From Fidelibacterota bacterium (GTDB lineage Bacteria > Marinisomatota > Marinisomatia > Marinisomatales > TCS55), in assembly GCA_004124535.1 (NCBI GenBank), contig SCKQ01000008.1, positions 1-60,660 on the forward strand: a stretch of DNA of 60,660 bases, read 5' to 3'. Numbering within the stretch: position 1 is the stretch's first letter; the number at the start of each line of letters is the position of its first letter. Of the stretch, positions 18,199-28,520 are shown one piece after another. The position numbers and the translations under genes are program-made. A model generated the notes under the pieces. The model did no database searches. It was not told where the DNA came from and saw only the letters and a list, made by a program, of their open reading frames with translations.

Positions 18199-18852
18199 AT
18201 GTCTAAAGTTGGAGTAGTTCTCTCAGGGTGCGGTGTAAATGATGGTTCAGAAATTCACGAAGCAGTTATTACTATGTTAGAGCTTGATAAAGCAGGTGCA
18301 GATATGGTGTTAATGGCACCTAATATTGATCAATTACATGTTATCAATCATGCCACTGGTGACGAAATGGATGATTCCAGAAACGTATTGGTAGAATCTG
18401 CGCGCATTGCACGAGGTAATGTTAAAGATATTGCAGAAATTACATCAGATGATCTTGATGCATTGATTTTCCCGGGAGGGTTTGGTGTAGCAAAGAATTT
18501 ATCTGATTATGCAATGGCAGGTGCTGAGTGTTCAATAAACCCGGATGTACAAAGGCTATCAAAGGAAATTCACAATGATGGCAAACCCATAGGCGTAATT
18601 TGTATTGCACCAGCTATGATGGCTCAAATACTTGGCGAGAAAACTGAATTAACCATTGGTTTTGATGATCAAACTGCCAGTGATATTAATACTATGGGAG
18701 CAAAGCATATTACTTGCTCTGTAGAGGAGATTATAATAGATGAGGATAAAAAAGTTGTTTCAACCCCTGCCTATATGGAGGCCAATTCCATAAAAGAAGC
18801 AGCGGAGGGCATCCAGAAATTGGTGGAACAAGTCTTGAAAATGGCTAAGTAG
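18199..18852 (+). CDS. elbB: ElbB-type glyoxalase / DJ-1/PfpI superfamily protein
   Basis: The 217-residue protein begins KVGVVLSGCGVNDGSEIHEA, the signature of the ElbB subfamily. It also has LIFPGGFGVAKNLSDYA and the nucleophile elbow GVICIAPAM with the active-site Cys. ElbB belongs to the DJ-1/PfpI superfamily; glyoxalase activity is reported for the E. coli protein, while the old link to isoprenoid synthesis is weak. A role in clearing reactive carbonyls is the cautious reading. Confidence 0.88.
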   Translation: MSKVGVVLSGCGVNDGSEIHEAVITMLELDKAGADMVLMAPNIDQLHVINHATGDEMDDSRNVLVESARIARGNVKDIAEITSDDLDALIFPGGFGVAKNLSDYAMAGAECSINPDVQRLSKEIHNDGKPIGVICIAPAMMAQILGEKTELTIGFDDQTASDINTMGAKHITCSVEEIIIDEDKKVVSTPAYMEANSIKEAAEGIQKLVEQVLKMAK

Positions 18853-18924
18853 GTAATTGAATTCGGAAAAAATACCTTAAATACGATTCACTGCTTAAAA
18901 TAATAATGAGATATTGGTTTTATT

Positions 18925-19242
18925 GTGAAACAGGTGGCTAAAATAAGTGATATTCCTGATTGTGGAAGTAAGTTGATCATGGTGGATGATCAACCTATCG
19001 CATTATTTAACATAAGGGGTAAGATTCTTGCTTGGGATAACCGCTGTCCCCATAGGGGCGCATCGCTCGCTGATGGTAATATTTCAGAAGATGTGATTCA
19101 GTGTAATTTTCACTTGTGGGAATTTGATACTCGCACAGAATGCGCAATTGCAAATCCTACAATTAAGGTGAGGTCGTATCCTGTAAAACTACAGGATGAT
19201 ATTGTATATATTGATGTGCCAACTAACAGCGATAAGACCTAA
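18925..19242 (+). CDS. Small Rieske [2Fe-2S] ferredoxin
   Basis: The 105-residue single-domain protein starts at GTG. It has the two Rieske ligand motifs, CPHRGA (about 40-45) and CNFHLWEFD (about 58-66), so Cys-His and Cys-His bind one [2Fe-2S] cluster. The soluble form without a membrane anchor resembles NirD or dioxygenase-type ferredoxins rather than the bc1 subunit. Its redox partner is not obvious here. Its stop codon overlaps the stop codon of mdh on the other strand (CTAA, 19239-19242). Confidence 0.85.
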   Translation: MKQVAKISDIPDCGSKLIMVDDQPIALFNIRGKILAWDNRCPHRGASLADGNISEDVIQCNFHLWEFDTRTECAIANPTIKVRSYPVKLQDDIVYIDVPTNSDKT

Positions 19243-20174
19243 AGACCCGTTTCAGACACTATCTTTTGTACAGCAGCTAGCGTGTCGTGCAGAGCTTCTT
19301 TTTCATGGTCTTGGAGTTCAAACTCGAGTATACGTTCTACACCGCCTGAACCAATAACGGTGGGCACGCCAATAAAATAACCGTCAACACCAAACTCACC
19401 CTGGCACAGAGATGTGCACGGAATAACTCTTTTTTTGTCCTTTATATACGATTCAGCCATCTCGATAGCAGATTGCGCTGGGGCATAGTAAGCAGATCCA
19501 TTGCCAAACAACTTAACAATCTCACTGCCGGCAAATCTTGTTCTCTCTTCAATTTCAGATAGACGTTCTGCAGGAATCAAGTCCGCAACAGGAACACCAC
19601 CAATGGTTGCTAAACGTGTTATAGGTACCATCGTATCACCATGACCGCCAAGAACCATGCATGTGACATCTTGAACGGAGTAACCTGTCTCCATAGCGAT
19701 GAAAGTCCTGAATCGCGTACTATCCAGAGCCCCAGCCATACCCACTACTTGGTTTTTAGGGAATCCTGAAACTTTATGAAAAGCGTAGACCATCGCATCA
19801 AGAGGGTTTGAAATCACAATTACAAAAGAGCGGGGAGCCTGTTCCTTGATGTTCTGAGCTACATCTTTCATGATGCCTAAATTGATTCCCAACAGATCTT
19901 CACGGTCCATGCCTGGTTTTCTGGGAATCCCGGCAGTAATAATGAAGACATCAGCATCTTTAACATTTTTCCAATTTGAGGTGCCGGTAATATTGGCGTC
20001 GTAGCCATCATGGGGACGAAGTTGCATGAGATCAAGCGCTTTCCCTTTAACCATGCCTTCTGCCTTTGGAATATCAAAAATGATAATGTCACCCAGTTCT
20101 TTCTGTGCAGCTAATAAGGCCAGGTTTCCGCCAATTTGACCACCGCCAATTAATGCGATTGTTTTCCTAGACAT
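19239..20174 (-). CDS. mdh: Malate dehydrogenase (LDH-like type)
   Basis: The 311-residue protein has the NAD-binding [14 protein letters not shown] at the N-terminus, [17 protein letters not shown], the substrate loop [17 protein letters not shown] with Arg residues for malate, ISNPLDAM, and the catalytic GGHGDTMVP. This is the LDH-like bacterial MDH that interconverts malate and oxaloacetate in the TCA cycle. An Arg-Arg-type substrate loop (IPRKPGM) favours malate over lactate. It is the last gene of the minus-strand run and is separated from rpmA by a terminator. Confidence 0.95.
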   Translation of the reverse strand: MSRKTIALIGGGQIGGNLALLAAQKELGDIIIFDIPKAEGMVKGKALDLMQLRPHDGYDANITGTSNWKNVKDADVFIITAGIPRKPGMDREDLLGINLGIMKDVAQNIKEQAPRSFVIVISNPLDAMVYAFHKVSGFPKNQVVGMAGALDSTRFRTFIAMETGYSVQDVTCMVLGGHGDTMVPITRLATIGGVPVADLIPAERLSEIEERTRFAGSEIVKLFGNGSAYYAPAQSAIEMAESYIKDKKRVIPCTSLCQGEFGVDGYFIGVPTVIGSGGVERILEFELQDHEKEALHDTLAAVQKIVSETGL

Positions 20175-20240
20175 TTATACCTCCATTAGTGGATAATTAT
20201 CGTGCAATGAACTTACAATATGATAACTATTTTCTGATAT

Positions 20241-20265
20241 GAAAAACCCCACGAAGTGGGGTTAT
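20241..20265 (-). terminator. Intrinsic terminator after rpmA
   Basis: An 8-bp perfect stem pairs AACCCCAC (20245-20252) with GTGGGGTT (20256-20263) around a 3-base loop. On the minus strand it is followed by a T-run. It ends the rplU-rpmA transcript before mdh. Confidence 0.8.
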
Positions 20266-20289
20266 AAAAGGATGAATTAGATATTCTGA

Positions 20290-20547
20290 TTATTCAGCAA
20301 GTAAAACGTTGACAATTTTTCTTGTTTTTCCCTTTTGACTGAATTTTACTACGCCATTTGCTGTGGCAAATAACGTATCATCACCAGCGCGTTTTACATT
20401 CAAGCCGGGATGTGTTTTCGTGCCGCGTTGGCGGAGAATAATGCCACCGGCCAAAATTGATTGTCCATCTGTTACTTTGATACCTAGCCTCTTTGCATTG
20501 GAATCTCGTCCATTTCTGCTACTGCCAACACCTTTTTTATGTGCCAT
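20290..20547 (-). CDS. rpmA: 50S ribosomal protein L27
   Basis: The 85-residue protein begins [20 protein letters not shown] and continues with the diagnostic [15 protein letters not shown] and DDTLFA. L27 reaches into the peptidyl-transferase centre with its basic N-terminus. Its start overlaps the L21 stop by one base, the standard rplU-rpmA arrangement. No cleavable N-terminal extension of the Firmicute type is present. Confidence 0.97.
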   Translation of the reverse strand: MAHKKGVGSSRNGRDSNAKRLGIKVTDGQSILAGGIILRQRGTKTHPGLNVKRAGDDTLFATANGVVKFSQKGKTRKIVNVLLAE

Positions 20548-20936
20548 TATTCTGTTTCCTTTTTCTTTGGAGTTGACGTTTCAGTATCTTTAGAAGAATC
20601 TTTTTTCTTTACTTTTTTTGTAACAGTCGCTTGAAGGTTATTTATCTTTAATAAAGTATATCCTTGTCGATGTCCATTTTTTCTTTGGTACCCTTTACGA
20701 CGTTTCTTTTTATAAATGAGCAGCTTTTTATCGCGGTTATGTTCCAGTATTTCTATAGTCACAGAAGCGCCAGCAACTGTGGGGGTGCCAACTGTTACAT
20801 TTTTCCCAGTATCCGTTAGTAATACTTGATCAAGTTTTACTCGATCCCCAATTTTCCAATCTTGAGATGCTACTTTTATGGTATCACCTTTAGATACACG
20901 GTATTGTTTTCCCGATATTTCTACTATTGCGTACAT
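20547..20936 (-). CDS. rplU: 50S ribosomal protein L21 with basic C-terminal tail
   Basis: The 129-residue protein opens [20 protein letters not shown] and contains the L21 signature [18 protein letters not shown] near residues 76-93. The last 25-30 residues form a Lys/Ser/Thr-rich extension ([20 protein letters not shown]) beyond the usual length of about 103. Such tails occur in several FCB lineages. It lies immediately downstream of rng, suggesting one transcript for translation and RNA-processing genes. Confidence 0.95.
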   Translation of the reverse strand: MYAIVEISGKQYRVSKGDTIKVASQDWKIGDRVKLDQVLLTDTGKNVTVGTPTVAGASVTIEILEHNRDKKLLIYKKKRRKGYQRKNGHRQGYTLLKINNLQATVTKKVKKKDSSKDTETSTPKKKETE

Positions 20937-20978
20937 AGCTTACCTTAAAAGCCCGCGAAGTTACGTGCAGGAGGTTTT

Positions 20979-22502
20979 CTATACAATATCAACCTTATTA
21001 GTAACATCTTTACCATCTTTTGCTCGATAAAACCGATATTGATCTCTTTTTATAGAGGTATCAGCTGCAATAGAAATATGTACAAAGTTTTGCCACATAA
21101 GACCACGTAATACTTTTTTCTTATTGGTGTCTAAAAATTCTGCATTTTCGGGGTGTAGATCCAGGCGTAATCGTAAATCACTGAATTTACTTTTATATCT
21201 GCGTAGCCAGTGGTCGATTCTCGTGATAAGTGTTTCAAGAGAAATAATTTTACCGGCACCATGGCATGTAGGACATTCATCACTCATTGAGTCAAGCAAA
21301 CTTAGCCGAATGCGTTGACGGGTCATTTCCAGCAGTCCAAATTCGCTTATAGGTGATACAGCCACCTTTGCACGGTCTTTTTTCAATTCTTTACGCAATT
21401 CATAATATACCTTATTCTGGTTATCCACTTCGCGCATATCAATGAAATCAATTACGATCAATCCTGAGAGGTCACGCAGACGTAATTGCCGACCTACTTC
21501 CCGCGCTGCCTCCAAGTTAATTTTAAGAGAGTTTTCTTCATGTCCTTTTTTACCTACGAACCGGCCGCTATTCACATCCACAACAACCATGGCTTCTGTT
21601 TTTTCAATAATTAGATATGCACCGCTCTTTAACCAAACTTTAGGCCGCAACAACTTGGCAATATCATCTTCAATTCCCATACCCTCAAAAACTGGAGTTT
21701 TTAGTTTGTAATAGTCTAATCTGGATGCCATGTTAGGAGAAACTTCATCCAGGTAGGTTTGTGTCTTGCGATACAATTTTTTTGAATCAATAACTATTTT
21801 TTCCACATCTGGACTGAACAAATCACGGATTACGCTGGAAGCTGTTTCTAGGTCTTCGTAAACAATACAAGGCGCTTTTGCCCGTTTTGTCTTGCTTTCC
21901 ATCCTCTGCCATTTCTTTAATAATGCTTTGTAATCATTGGTCAATTGTTCTTCTGATTTTCCCTCAGCTACAGTCCTTATAATCAGTCCCAAATTATCTT
22001 CTTTTAAAGAATTCGCAATTTTTTTCAACCGCCTCCGTTCATACTTATCCCACATCTTTTTTGAAATACCAATGTATTTTGCGTTGGGGACTAATACCAA
22101 TAATCGGCCAGGTATTGCTACTTCGGTGGTAACCCTTGGACCTTTACCCGCAAACGGTTCTTTTATTACCTGGACAAATATTTCCTGTCCTGTTTGAAGA
22201 TCTACTTTAATCGATCCAGTATTGCGATTATTTTTATTATTATTTTCATCGGAATCTGCTCCATCAAGATATTTGTTATTTTGGATTTCCGTAAACGGAA
22301 GAAACGCATTGATATCATAACCAATATCTACAAATGCTGCCTGCATTCCTGGTAGTACATTTTCCACCACTCCTTTGTAAACATTTCCCACCATCCGATG
22401 TTTATCTTGTCTTTCAATGTATACCTCAACCAATTGACTATCCTCAAGAATAGCAATACGGGTTTCACCCATACTTTCATTGATATAGATTTCTTTTTTC
22501 AT
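20979..22502 (-). CDS. rng: Ribonuclease G/E family endoribonuclease
   Basis: The start is placed at 22502 (507 residues) rather than at an in-frame ATG six codons upstream, because AAAGGTGA lies just before it. Residues 1-120 hold the S1 RNA-binding domain (VENVLPGMQAAFVDIGYDINAFLP). The DNase I-like catalytic core includes VVVDVNSGRFVGKKG and IVIDFIDM, with the metal-binding Asp residues, and the Zn-link CPTCHGAGKI is near residue 410. No RNase E-type scaffold tail follows, so this is an RNase G-length enzyme for rRNA maturation and mRNA decay. It sits upstream of rplU-rpmA. Confidence 0.93.
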   Translation of the reverse strand: MKKEIYINESMGETRIAILEDSQLVEVYIERQDKHRMVGNVYKGVVENVLPGMQAAFVDIGYDINAFLPFTEIQNNKYLDGADSDENNNKNNRNTGSIKVDLQTGQEIFVQVIKEPFAGKGPRVTTEVAIPGRLLVLVPNAKYIGISKKMWDKYERRRLKKIANSLKEDNLGLIIRTVAEGKSEEQLTNDYKALLKKWQRMESKTKRAKAPCIVYEDLETASSVIRDLFSPDVEKIVIDSKKLYRKTQTYLDEVSPNMASRLDYYKLKTPVFEGMGIEDDIAKLLRPKVWLKSGAYLIIEKTEAMVVVDVNSGRFVGKKGHEENSLKINLEAAREVGRQLRLRDLSGLIVIDFIDMREVDNQNKVYYELRKELKKDRAKVAVSPISEFGLLEMTRQRIRLSLLDSMSDECPTCHGAGKIISLETLITRIDHWLRRYKSKFSDLRLRLDLHPENAEFLDTNKKKVLRGLMWQNFVHISIAADTSIKRDQYRFYRAKDGKDVTNKVDIV

Positions 22503-22916
22503 ATTTTCACCTTTATGCATTTATTGCCTACAGATAATTAATATCTGCACAGCATCGTCTGTCCGTCTCTAAAGACGGACCAGCTATCTTTATCTTTAAG
22601 GTGATGGGATTCTAGTAGGAAGGAACGGGCTTTATCCCGCTGATAAAAACTTTGTTAAATATTTGTAATTGTGTTAAAAATTTTTCTTTTTTGTTCAAAA
22701 TCCTCTAGAAACTATCACCAGGAGAAAAACTACCTTATATTCTAGCGCTCCGCAAGTGTTATTATTTCCATCACTTATTTGTTTGAAAACTCACGATTAC
22801 AGTTTAATATTTGGAAAATTAATATTAATTAGTCGTGATTTGCGCCATATTTCCGCGACAGAAAATAACGTTGCTAAAAAGGTCATAAGCCCCGAATAGC
22901 AACGGGGTTTTTTATT
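22503..22916. promoter_or_regulatory. Divergent intergenic region between rng and metH
   Basis: This 414-base region is AT-rich and must hold the promoters of both divergent genes. Next to rng there is a perfect 8-bp hairpin (22561-22568 with 22573-22580, loop CTAA) in the rng leader. Next to metH there is a chain of hairpins described separately. I see no protein-coding ORF in it and no match to the conserved boxes of cobalamin or SAM-I riboswitches. Confidence 0.6.
22791..22913 (+). promoter_or_regulatory. Putative attenuator in the metH leader
   Basis: A nested hairpin pairs TCACGA (22791-22796) with TCGTGA (22833-22838) and, inside it, TTAATATT (22804-22811) with AATATTAA (22821-22828). 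Further on, CGTTGCT (22869-22875) can pair with AGCAACG (22898-22904). The last two bases of that second arm are also needed for a terminator stem, 22888-22894 with 22903-22909, followed by TTTTTT. The two structures therefore exclude each other, as expected for an antiterminator/terminator switch. The metH ATG follows four bases after the T-run. The ligand or trigger is unknown. Confidence 0.5.
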
Positions 22917-25900
22917 ATGAGCAGGATAAAAGACATATTCAAAGATCAAATTTTTGTTATCGATGGAGCAATGGGAACCATGGTTCAATCGTACAACCTG
23001 ACAGAAGAAGATTTTCGAGGAGAACGGTTTAAAGATCATACCAGCGATCTTAAAGGGAATAACGATCTGCTCTGCCTGACTCGTCCTGATGTAGTGGGGG
23101 AGATCCATAAAGCCTATTTCGATGCTGGGGCGGACATTGTGGAAACCAATACCTTTAATGCCAATGCCATTTCTCAGCAGGATTATAATACGGAAAAACT
23201 GGCCTATGAAATCAATCTGGAAGCAGCCAAGATCGCCAAATCAACTGCAGCATTATTTTCTGATAAACCTCGGTTTGTCGCCGGCGCATTGGGACCCACA
23301 AACCGAACTGCTTCATTGAGCCCCAGTGTTAATGACCCAGGTTTTCGGAATATAAATTTTGACGAGCTCAAAGATGCCTATTACGACCAAGCGAGAGGGC
23401 TTTCGGAAGGAGGCGTGGATCTTTTTCTGATTGAAACGGTTTTTGATACCCTGAACTGCAAAGCCGCCTTGTATGCCGTTCGTGAATTGCTGGAAAAACA
23501 AAACCGGGATATACCGGTTCTTGTATCGGGCACCATCACTGATGCCAGCGGCCGGACTCTTTCCGGACAAACGGTGGAGGCTTTTTGGCATTCCATTCGC
23601 CATGCAAACTTGACCGCAGTAGGACTCAATTGTGCCTTGGGAGCAGAGCAGATCCGTCCCTGGCTGGACGAGCTTTCCACCGCCGCCGACACTTATGCCT
23701 TTGTTTATCCTAATGCAGGCCTGCCCAATGAGTTTGGGGAATATGACGAAACGCCTGAAGCCATGGCAGTCATTATTAAAGAATTTGCCGAAAGCGGGCT
23801 GGTGAACCTTGTAGGCGGCTGTTGCGGTACCACGCCAGATCATATCAAAGCCATTGCTGAAGCAGTGGCGGGCGTAGAACCAAGAAAAATCCCCAAATTG
23901 GATTCCTTGACCAAATTAAGCGGTCTGGAACCGGTCACCATACGCCCCGACAGCAATTTCGTAAATGTGGGCGAGCGGACCAACGTTACTGGTTCGACCC
24001 GCTTCCGACGCCTGATTAAGGAAGATAATTACGAGGAAGCCCTGTCGGTGGCTAGGCAGCAGATCGAGAATGGGGCCCAGGTAATTGATGTAAATATGGA
24101 CGAAGGATTACTGGACTCGGAGAAAGCCATGGAAACCTTTTTACGAATGATCGCCTCTGAACCAGATATTGCAAAAGTGCCTGTCATGGTGGATTCGTCC
24201 AAATGGTCAGTCCTTGAAAAAGGATTAAAGAACCTGCAGGGGAAGGGCATCGTCAATTCCATTTCCATGAAAGAAGGGGTTGAAGAATTCAAACGCCAAG
24301 CCAACGTGATCAAGAAATATGGTGCGGCAGTAATTGTAATGGCTTTCGATGAGGACGGTCAAGCAGATACATACGAACGGAAGGTGGATATCTGTACTCG
24401 GGCCTACAATATTCTAACAGAGGAAGTCGGGTTTCCGCCGGAAGATATAATTTTTGACCTCAATATTTTTGCCGTAGCCACGGGCATTGAAGAACATAAT
24501 GAATACGCCAAGGCGTTCATCGATGCAACCCGAACCATTAAAGAGACCCTGCCCAGCGTGCACATTAGCGGCGGGGTGTCCAACCTTTCTTTTTCCTTCC
24601 GAGGCAATGACGGTATACGGGAAGCTATGAATTCCGCTTTTCTGTACCATGCTGTCCAGGCAGGGATGGATATGGGTATCGTCAATGCGGGCCAGCTGGC
24701 GGTGTATGATGATATTAATCAAGATTTAAAGGAACGGGTGGAAGATGTTCTATTCAATCGAAGGGAAGATGCCACGGAACGGCTGGTTGAGATCGCTGAA
24801 GAGTACAGGGGTGTCAAAAGATCTCAGGAAAAAGATTTATCATGGCGGGAAAATTCCGTGGCGAAACGTTTGAGTTATGCCCTGGTGAAAGGGGTCGTCG
24901 ATTTTATCGAAGATGACACGGAAGAGGCCCGCCAACAGTTCGACAGATCGATTGAGGTAATCGAGGGTCCGCTAATGGATGGGATGAATGTGGTGGGGGA
25001 CCTTTTTGGCGCCGGGAAAATGTTCCTACCCCAGGTAGTGAAATCCGCCCGGGTGATGAAAAAGGCTGTGTCCCATTTGTTGCCTTACATCGAAAAGGAA
25101 AAAGATGAACTTGGTATTACGGGTAAATCCAATGGAAAGATCGTTATGGCAACGGTAAAGGGTGACGTACATGATATTGGTAAGAATATTGTAGGTGTGG
25201 TGTTGGGCTGCAATGGGTATGATGTTATTGACCTGGGGGTGATGGTACCATCAGACAAGATTTTATCCACCGCGCGTGATGAGGGAGCGGATATCATTGG
25301 TCTTTCAGGACTGATCACTCCCAGCCTGGACGAGATGGTCCACGTAGCCGCTGAAATGGAACGCCTTGAATTTGACATGCCCCTGCTCATTGGTGGGGCC
25401 ACCACCAGCCGCAAGCATACGGCTGTGAAGATCGAGGAAAATTATTCCGGGCCTACGGTCCATGTGATCGATGCCTCCCGGGCCGTGGGTGTGGTGAGCA
25501 AACTCATGAATGAAAATGAAAAATCAGATTTTGTAGCAGGAGTTCGGGATGATTTTAAACAGATACGTGTAACTAGGGCCAAAAAGACCGCAATCAAAAC
25601 CTTGTCAATGGAAGCAGCGCGGAATCGGAAGTTTAAGGTGGATTGGATCAATTACCCGGTATCAAAACCGAACTACCAGGGCGTAAAAGTATTTGAGGAT
25701 TATCCCCTAGATGAACTGGTAGATTATATTGACTGGTCACCTTTTTTTCATGCTTGGGAATTAAAAGGCATCTACCCCAAAATACTATCCAACAAAAGGT
25801 ACGGAGAGGAGGCCCAAAACCTGTTAGTTGATGGTCAGGGTTTATTGCAGCGGATCGTGGATGAAAAATTATTAACTGCCAAGGCTGTCATTGGTATCTA

Positions 25901-26456
25901 CCCCGCACATGCGGAAAATGAAACTGTTTTTTCAGAAGGTGTTCAATTCAATTTTCCTCGCCAGCAAGTGGATAAGGGTGCAGATCAGCCCAATTACAGT
26001 CTGGCGGACTTTATTGCACCAAAAGATGATTTTCTCGGAATGTTTGCCGTTACTACCGGACATGGTTTAGAAACAATCGTAAAAGAATTTGAAGACCAAA
26101 ACGACGATTATAACGCCATCATGGCCAAAGTATTGGCGGATCGTTTAGTGGAGGCCTTGGCGGAGAGGATGCACGAACGGGTCCGGAAGGAATTCTGGGG
26201 ATATGCTTCTGATGAACAAATGAGTAATGAAGAATTAATGAGAGAAAAATATAAGGGTATACGCCCAGCGCCGGGTTACCCGTCTTGCCCTAGCCACGAA
26301 GAAAAAGATAAGATTTGGTCATTACTTGAGGTGGAAGAGAATACAGGCATTACCTTAACAGAAACCCGGGCTATGTATCCGGCCGCTTCGGTATGTGGGT
26401 GGTATTTTCCACACCAGGAATCACGCTACTTTTCTGTGAGTGAAATTGGTTTATAA
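22917..26456 (+). CDS. metH: Cobalamin-dependent methionine synthase
   Basis: This 1179-residue protein has the full MetH layout: homocysteine-binding barrel (about 1-315, starting [12 protein letters not shown], with the Zn site [11 protein letters not shown]), pterin/methyl-folate-binding barrel (about 335-610), B12 cap (about 640-720), B12-binding Rossmann domain (about 735-880, with [10 protein letters not shown] supplying the cobalt-ligating His), and the reactivation domain with the AdoMet motif [13 protein letters not shown] near 1115. It transfers the methyl group from methyltetrahydrofolate to homocysteine. No Shine-Dalgarno is evident and a terminator-like hairpin abuts the start. 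The TPMT-family gene overlaps its end by 17 bases, suggesting coupled expression. Confidence 0.96.
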   Translation: MSRIKDIFKDQIFVIDGAMGTMVQSYNLTEEDFRGERFKDHTSDLKGNNDLLCLTRPDVVGEIHKAYFDAGADIVETNTFNANAISQQDYNTEKLAYEINLEAAKIAKSTAALFSDKPRFVAGALGPTNRTASLSPSVNDPGFRNINFDELKDAYYDQARGLSEGGVDLFLIETVFDTLNCKAALYAVRELLEKQNRDIPVLVSGTITDASGRTLSGQTVEAFWHSIRHANLTAVGLNCALGAEQIRPWLDELSTAADTYAFVYPNAGLPNEFGEYDETPEAMAVIIKEFAESGLVNLVGGCCGTTPDHIKAIAEAVAGVEPRKIPKLDSLTKLSGLEPVTIRPDSNFVNVGERTNVTGSTRFRRLIKEDNYEEALSVARQQIENGAQVIDVNMDEGLLDSEKAMETFLRMIASEPDIAKVPVMVDSSKWSVLEKGLKNLQGKGIVNSISMKEGVEEFKRQANVIKKYGAAVIVMAFDEDGQADTYERKVDICTRAYNILTEEVGFPPEDIIFDLNIFAVATGIEEHNEYAKAFIDATRTIKETLPSVHISGGVSNLSFSFRGNDGIREAMNSAFLYHAVQAGMDMGIVNAGQLAVYDDINQDLKERVEDVLFNRREDATERLVEIAEEYRGVKRSQEKDLSWRENSVAKRLSYALVKGVVDFIEDDTEEARQQFDRSIEVIEGPLMDGMNVVGDLFGAGKMFLPQVVKSARVMKKAVSHLLPYIEKEKDELGITGKSNGKIVMATVKGDVHDIGKNIVGVVLGCNGYDVIDLGVMVPSDKILSTARDEGADIIGLSGLITPSLDEMVHVAAEMERLEFDMPLLIGGATTSRKHTAVKIEENYSGPTVHVIDASRAVGVVSKLMNENEKSDFVAGVRDDFKQIRVTRAKKTAIKTLSMEAARNRKFKVDWINYPVSKPNYQGVKVFEDYPLDELVDYIDWSPFFHAWELKGIYPKILSNKRYGEEAQNLLVDGQGLLQRIVDEKLLTAKAVIGIYPAHAENETVFSEGVQFNFPRQQVDKGADQPNYSLADFIAPKDDFLGMFAVTTGHGLETIVKEFEDQNDDYNAIMAKVLADRLVEALAERMHERVRKEFWGYASDEQMSNEELMREKYKGIRPAPGYPSCPSHEEKDKIWSLLEVEENTGITLTETRAMYPAASVCGWYFPHQESRYFSVSEIGL

Positions 26457-27048
26457 AGAAGACGCGGCCCAATTTTGGGAAGACATTTATTTGGAAGATG
26501 ATGCGGGATGGGATCTAGGTGGCGTCACACCTGTTTTTGATAATATTGCTGATGAGCTAAACCGGGGCAAGGTATGTATTGTAGGCTGCGGTCATGGTTA
26601 TGATGCGGTCATGTTTGCTCTAAAGGGATTCGAGGTTACAGCAGTCGATTTTGCGCCATCAGCAACAATAGCGTTGGAATCAATATCTGAAAAAGAAAAT
26701 GTGAATGTCCAGATACGCCAGTCCGATATATTTTGCCTGACACCCAAATATGACAGTGTTTTTGACTATGTTATTGAGCAAGCTTGTTTTTGTGCCATCA
26801 ACCCCGAGCGCCGGAAGGAATATGAAAGGTTGGTATACAAAATTTTAAAACCGGGCGGAAAAATGATCGGTCTCTGGTTTCCTCTGGATAAAACAATGGC
26901 AGATGGAGGCCCGCCATGGGGAATAACAATTGATGAAGTAAAATCCATTTTCAAAAATAGTTGGATTATTGAAAGGGAAGAATTTCCAGAAATATCCATT
27001 CAACACAGAAAGAATCGTGAAAAACTCATTATATTTGAAAAACAATGA
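26440..27048 (+). CDS. SAM-dependent methyltransferase, thiopurine S-methyltransferase (TPMT) family
   Basis: This 202-residue protein starts at a GTG inside the metH coding region (17-base overlap). It shows [20 protein letters not shown], typical of TPMT-family enzymes (W-E-x-Y...P-x-WD-x-G), then the SAM-binding glycine motif [16 protein letters not shown] and [10 protein letters not shown]. Members methylate thiol, halide or selenide/telluride acceptors; the native substrate cannot be read from sequence. Its position directly after metH fits use of, or control by, the methionine/SAM supply. Confidence 0.85.
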   Translation: MKLVYKEDAAQFWEDIYLEDDAGWDLGGVTPVFDNIADELNRGKVCIVGCGHGYDAVMFALKGFEVTAVDFAPSATIALESISEKENVNVQIRQSDIFCLTPKYDSVFDYVIEQACFCAINPERRKEYERLVYKILKPGGKMIGLWFPLDKTMADGGPPWGITIDEVKSIFKNSWIIEREEFPEISIQHRKNREKLIIFEKQ

Positions 27049-27707
27049 TTGACCAATCTACATTTGATTTTCTAGCGGACCTTAAAAAGAATAATCGCCG
27101 GGAGTGGTATCATGCCAATAAAGATCGGTTTAAGGATTCCCAACAGAATTTTATCGATTTTTTGGCCATGACACTTTTTCGAATTTCAGAATTCGATCCG
27201 GATATGATTGGTACCGAGCCAAAAGACTGCTTGTTTCGTATTTATCGTGATATTCGTTTTTCGAATGATAAAACACCATACAAGACCTGGTTTAGCGCCG
27301 GGATGAACCCCGGTGGAAGAAAACGGATGGGCGCTGGGTATTATATCCATGTTGGACCAGGAGATTGTTATATCGCCGGTGGTGTTTGGCATCCAGATAA
27401 GGATACATTATCAGCTATTCGTGAATATATCATTGGCTGGCCAAACCAATTTAATGCCATAGTAAATGAGTCCGGGTTTGTAAAAATGTTTGGCGGATTA
27501 AAAGGCGATAAACTGAAAGTGGCACCAAAAGGTTATCCGAAAGATCACCTCCAGATTCAATGGCTGAGGTACAAGGATTTTATCGTAAGTAAGTATGTTC
27601 ATGATGAAGAACTTCAATCGGGGAAATGTTTCGATACTGCCTATGATGTATACTACCAAATGGCAGATTTTATTTTTTATTTGCGAAAAGCAATCAAACA
27701 ATCATAA
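27045..27707 (+). CDS. DUF2461 family protein
   Basis: This 220-residue protein begins with FDFLADLKKNNRREWYHANKDRF, continues with FRIYRDIRFSNDKTPYKTWF, and has GAGYYIHVGPGDCYIAGGVWHP, all marks of the DUF2461/TIGR02453 family. No biochemical function is established for the family. The ATG overlaps the upstream stop (ATGA), so it is co-translated with the methyltransferase. Confidence 0.85.
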   Translation: MIDQSTFDFLADLKKNNRREWYHANKDRFKDSQQNFIDFLAMTLFRISEFDPDMIGTEPKDCLFRIYRDIRFSNDKTPYKTWFSAGMNPGGRKRMGAGYYIHVGPGDCYIAGGVWHPDKDTLSAIREYIIGWPNQFNAIVNESGFVKMFGGLKGDKLKVAPKGYPKDHLQIQWLRYKDFIVSKYVHDEELQSGKCFDTAYDVYYQMADFIFYLRKAIKQS

Positions 27708-27736
27708 AAATATAGTATTCAACCTAACTTTTGCCC

Positions 27737-28519
27737 ATGCGTTCTGAATTAAATATAGCGAAAGAAGCTGCCATTGAAGCGGGCGGCATTATTCTTAATT
27801 ACTACAAGGCCGATTACGAAATACAAGAAAAGAGTTATCACAATCCTGTAACCACTGCCGACCGCGAAGCTGATGCTAGGGTAAAAGAAATTCTACTGGA
27901 AGAAAGACCAGATTATGGCTGGCTTTCGGAAGAGACTGTGGACTCTCAGGAACGACTGAATAAAGAACACGTGTGGGTAGTGGATCCTCTGGATGGAACG
28001 AAGGAATTTATCGAAGGGGTGCCTCATTTTGTTGTAAGCATTGCTTTGGTAGAAGGCGGTCAGCCCACTATCGGTGTCTTGTACAATCCAGTGACCGGCG
28101 AAACCTTTACAGCAGCTCAGGATGAAGGCGCCTATTTGAACGGTGAACCGATTCACTGCGTCACAAAGGAAAATGTGAGTGAGATGGTGATCCTGAACAG
28201 TAGGTCGGAAACCCGCCGGGGACTTTGGGAACCGTATGTCGGTACATTTGGTGAACTAAGAGCGATCGGTTCGGTGGCCTACAAGCTGGGCCTGACCGCA
28301 GCCGGGCAGGCAGATATATTCGCATCTCTGCGTCCGAAAAGTGAATGGGATATATGTGCGGGGACGTGCATCATCCGGGAAGCGGGTGGAAAAGTGATTG
28401 ACCTGAATGGCAATAATATTAGTTTTAATCAGAAACAGATAAGGATAGAGCCGGGTTTGATTGCCGGGGATATCCAAGCTGTAGACAAAACGTATAAAGT
28501 GTTTACCGCAAATACATAA
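27737..28519 (+). CDS. Inositol monophosphatase-family phosphatase, CysQ-like
   Basis: I choose the ATG at 27737 (260 residues) over an in-frame TTG two codons earlier. The metal-binding motifs are complete: SEET near residue 64 and WVVDPLDGTKEFIEGVPHF (about 79-97), then WDICAGTCIIREAGG near 202. The TKEF variant and overall length fit 3'(2'),5'-bisphosphate nucleotidase (CysQ), which removes pAp formed in sulfate assimilation, but myo-inositol phosphatase activity cannot be excluded. thyX begins one base after the stop. Confidence 0.8.
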   Translation: MRSELNIAKEAAIEAGGIILNYYKADYEIQEKSYHNPVTTADREADARVKEILLEERPDYGWLSEETVDSQERLNKEHVWVVDPLDGTKEFIEGVPHFVVSIALVEGGQPTIGVLYNPVTGETFTAAQDEGAYLNGEPIHCVTKENVSEMVILNSRSETRRGLWEPYVGTFGELRAIGSVAYKLGLTAAGQADIFASLRPKSEWDICAGTCIIREAGGKVIDLNGNNISFNQKQIRIEPGLIAGDIQAVDKTYKVFTANT

Positions 28520-28520
28520 G

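Noticed and set aside
22640..22916. Known cobalamin or SAM-I riboswitch before metH
   Set aside because: None of the conserved boxes of these families could be found by eye; only terminator and antiterminator-like stems are seen.
23313..23843. 176-codon ORF antisense to metH
   Set aside because: It lies wholly inside the metH coding region on the other strand and has no recognisable domain or ribosome site; it is a codon-usage shadow.
23990..24015. GGTTCGACCC sequence resembling a tRNA T-arm
   Set aside because: It encodes the conserved TGSTRFRRL of MetH and there is no tRNA cloverleaf around it.
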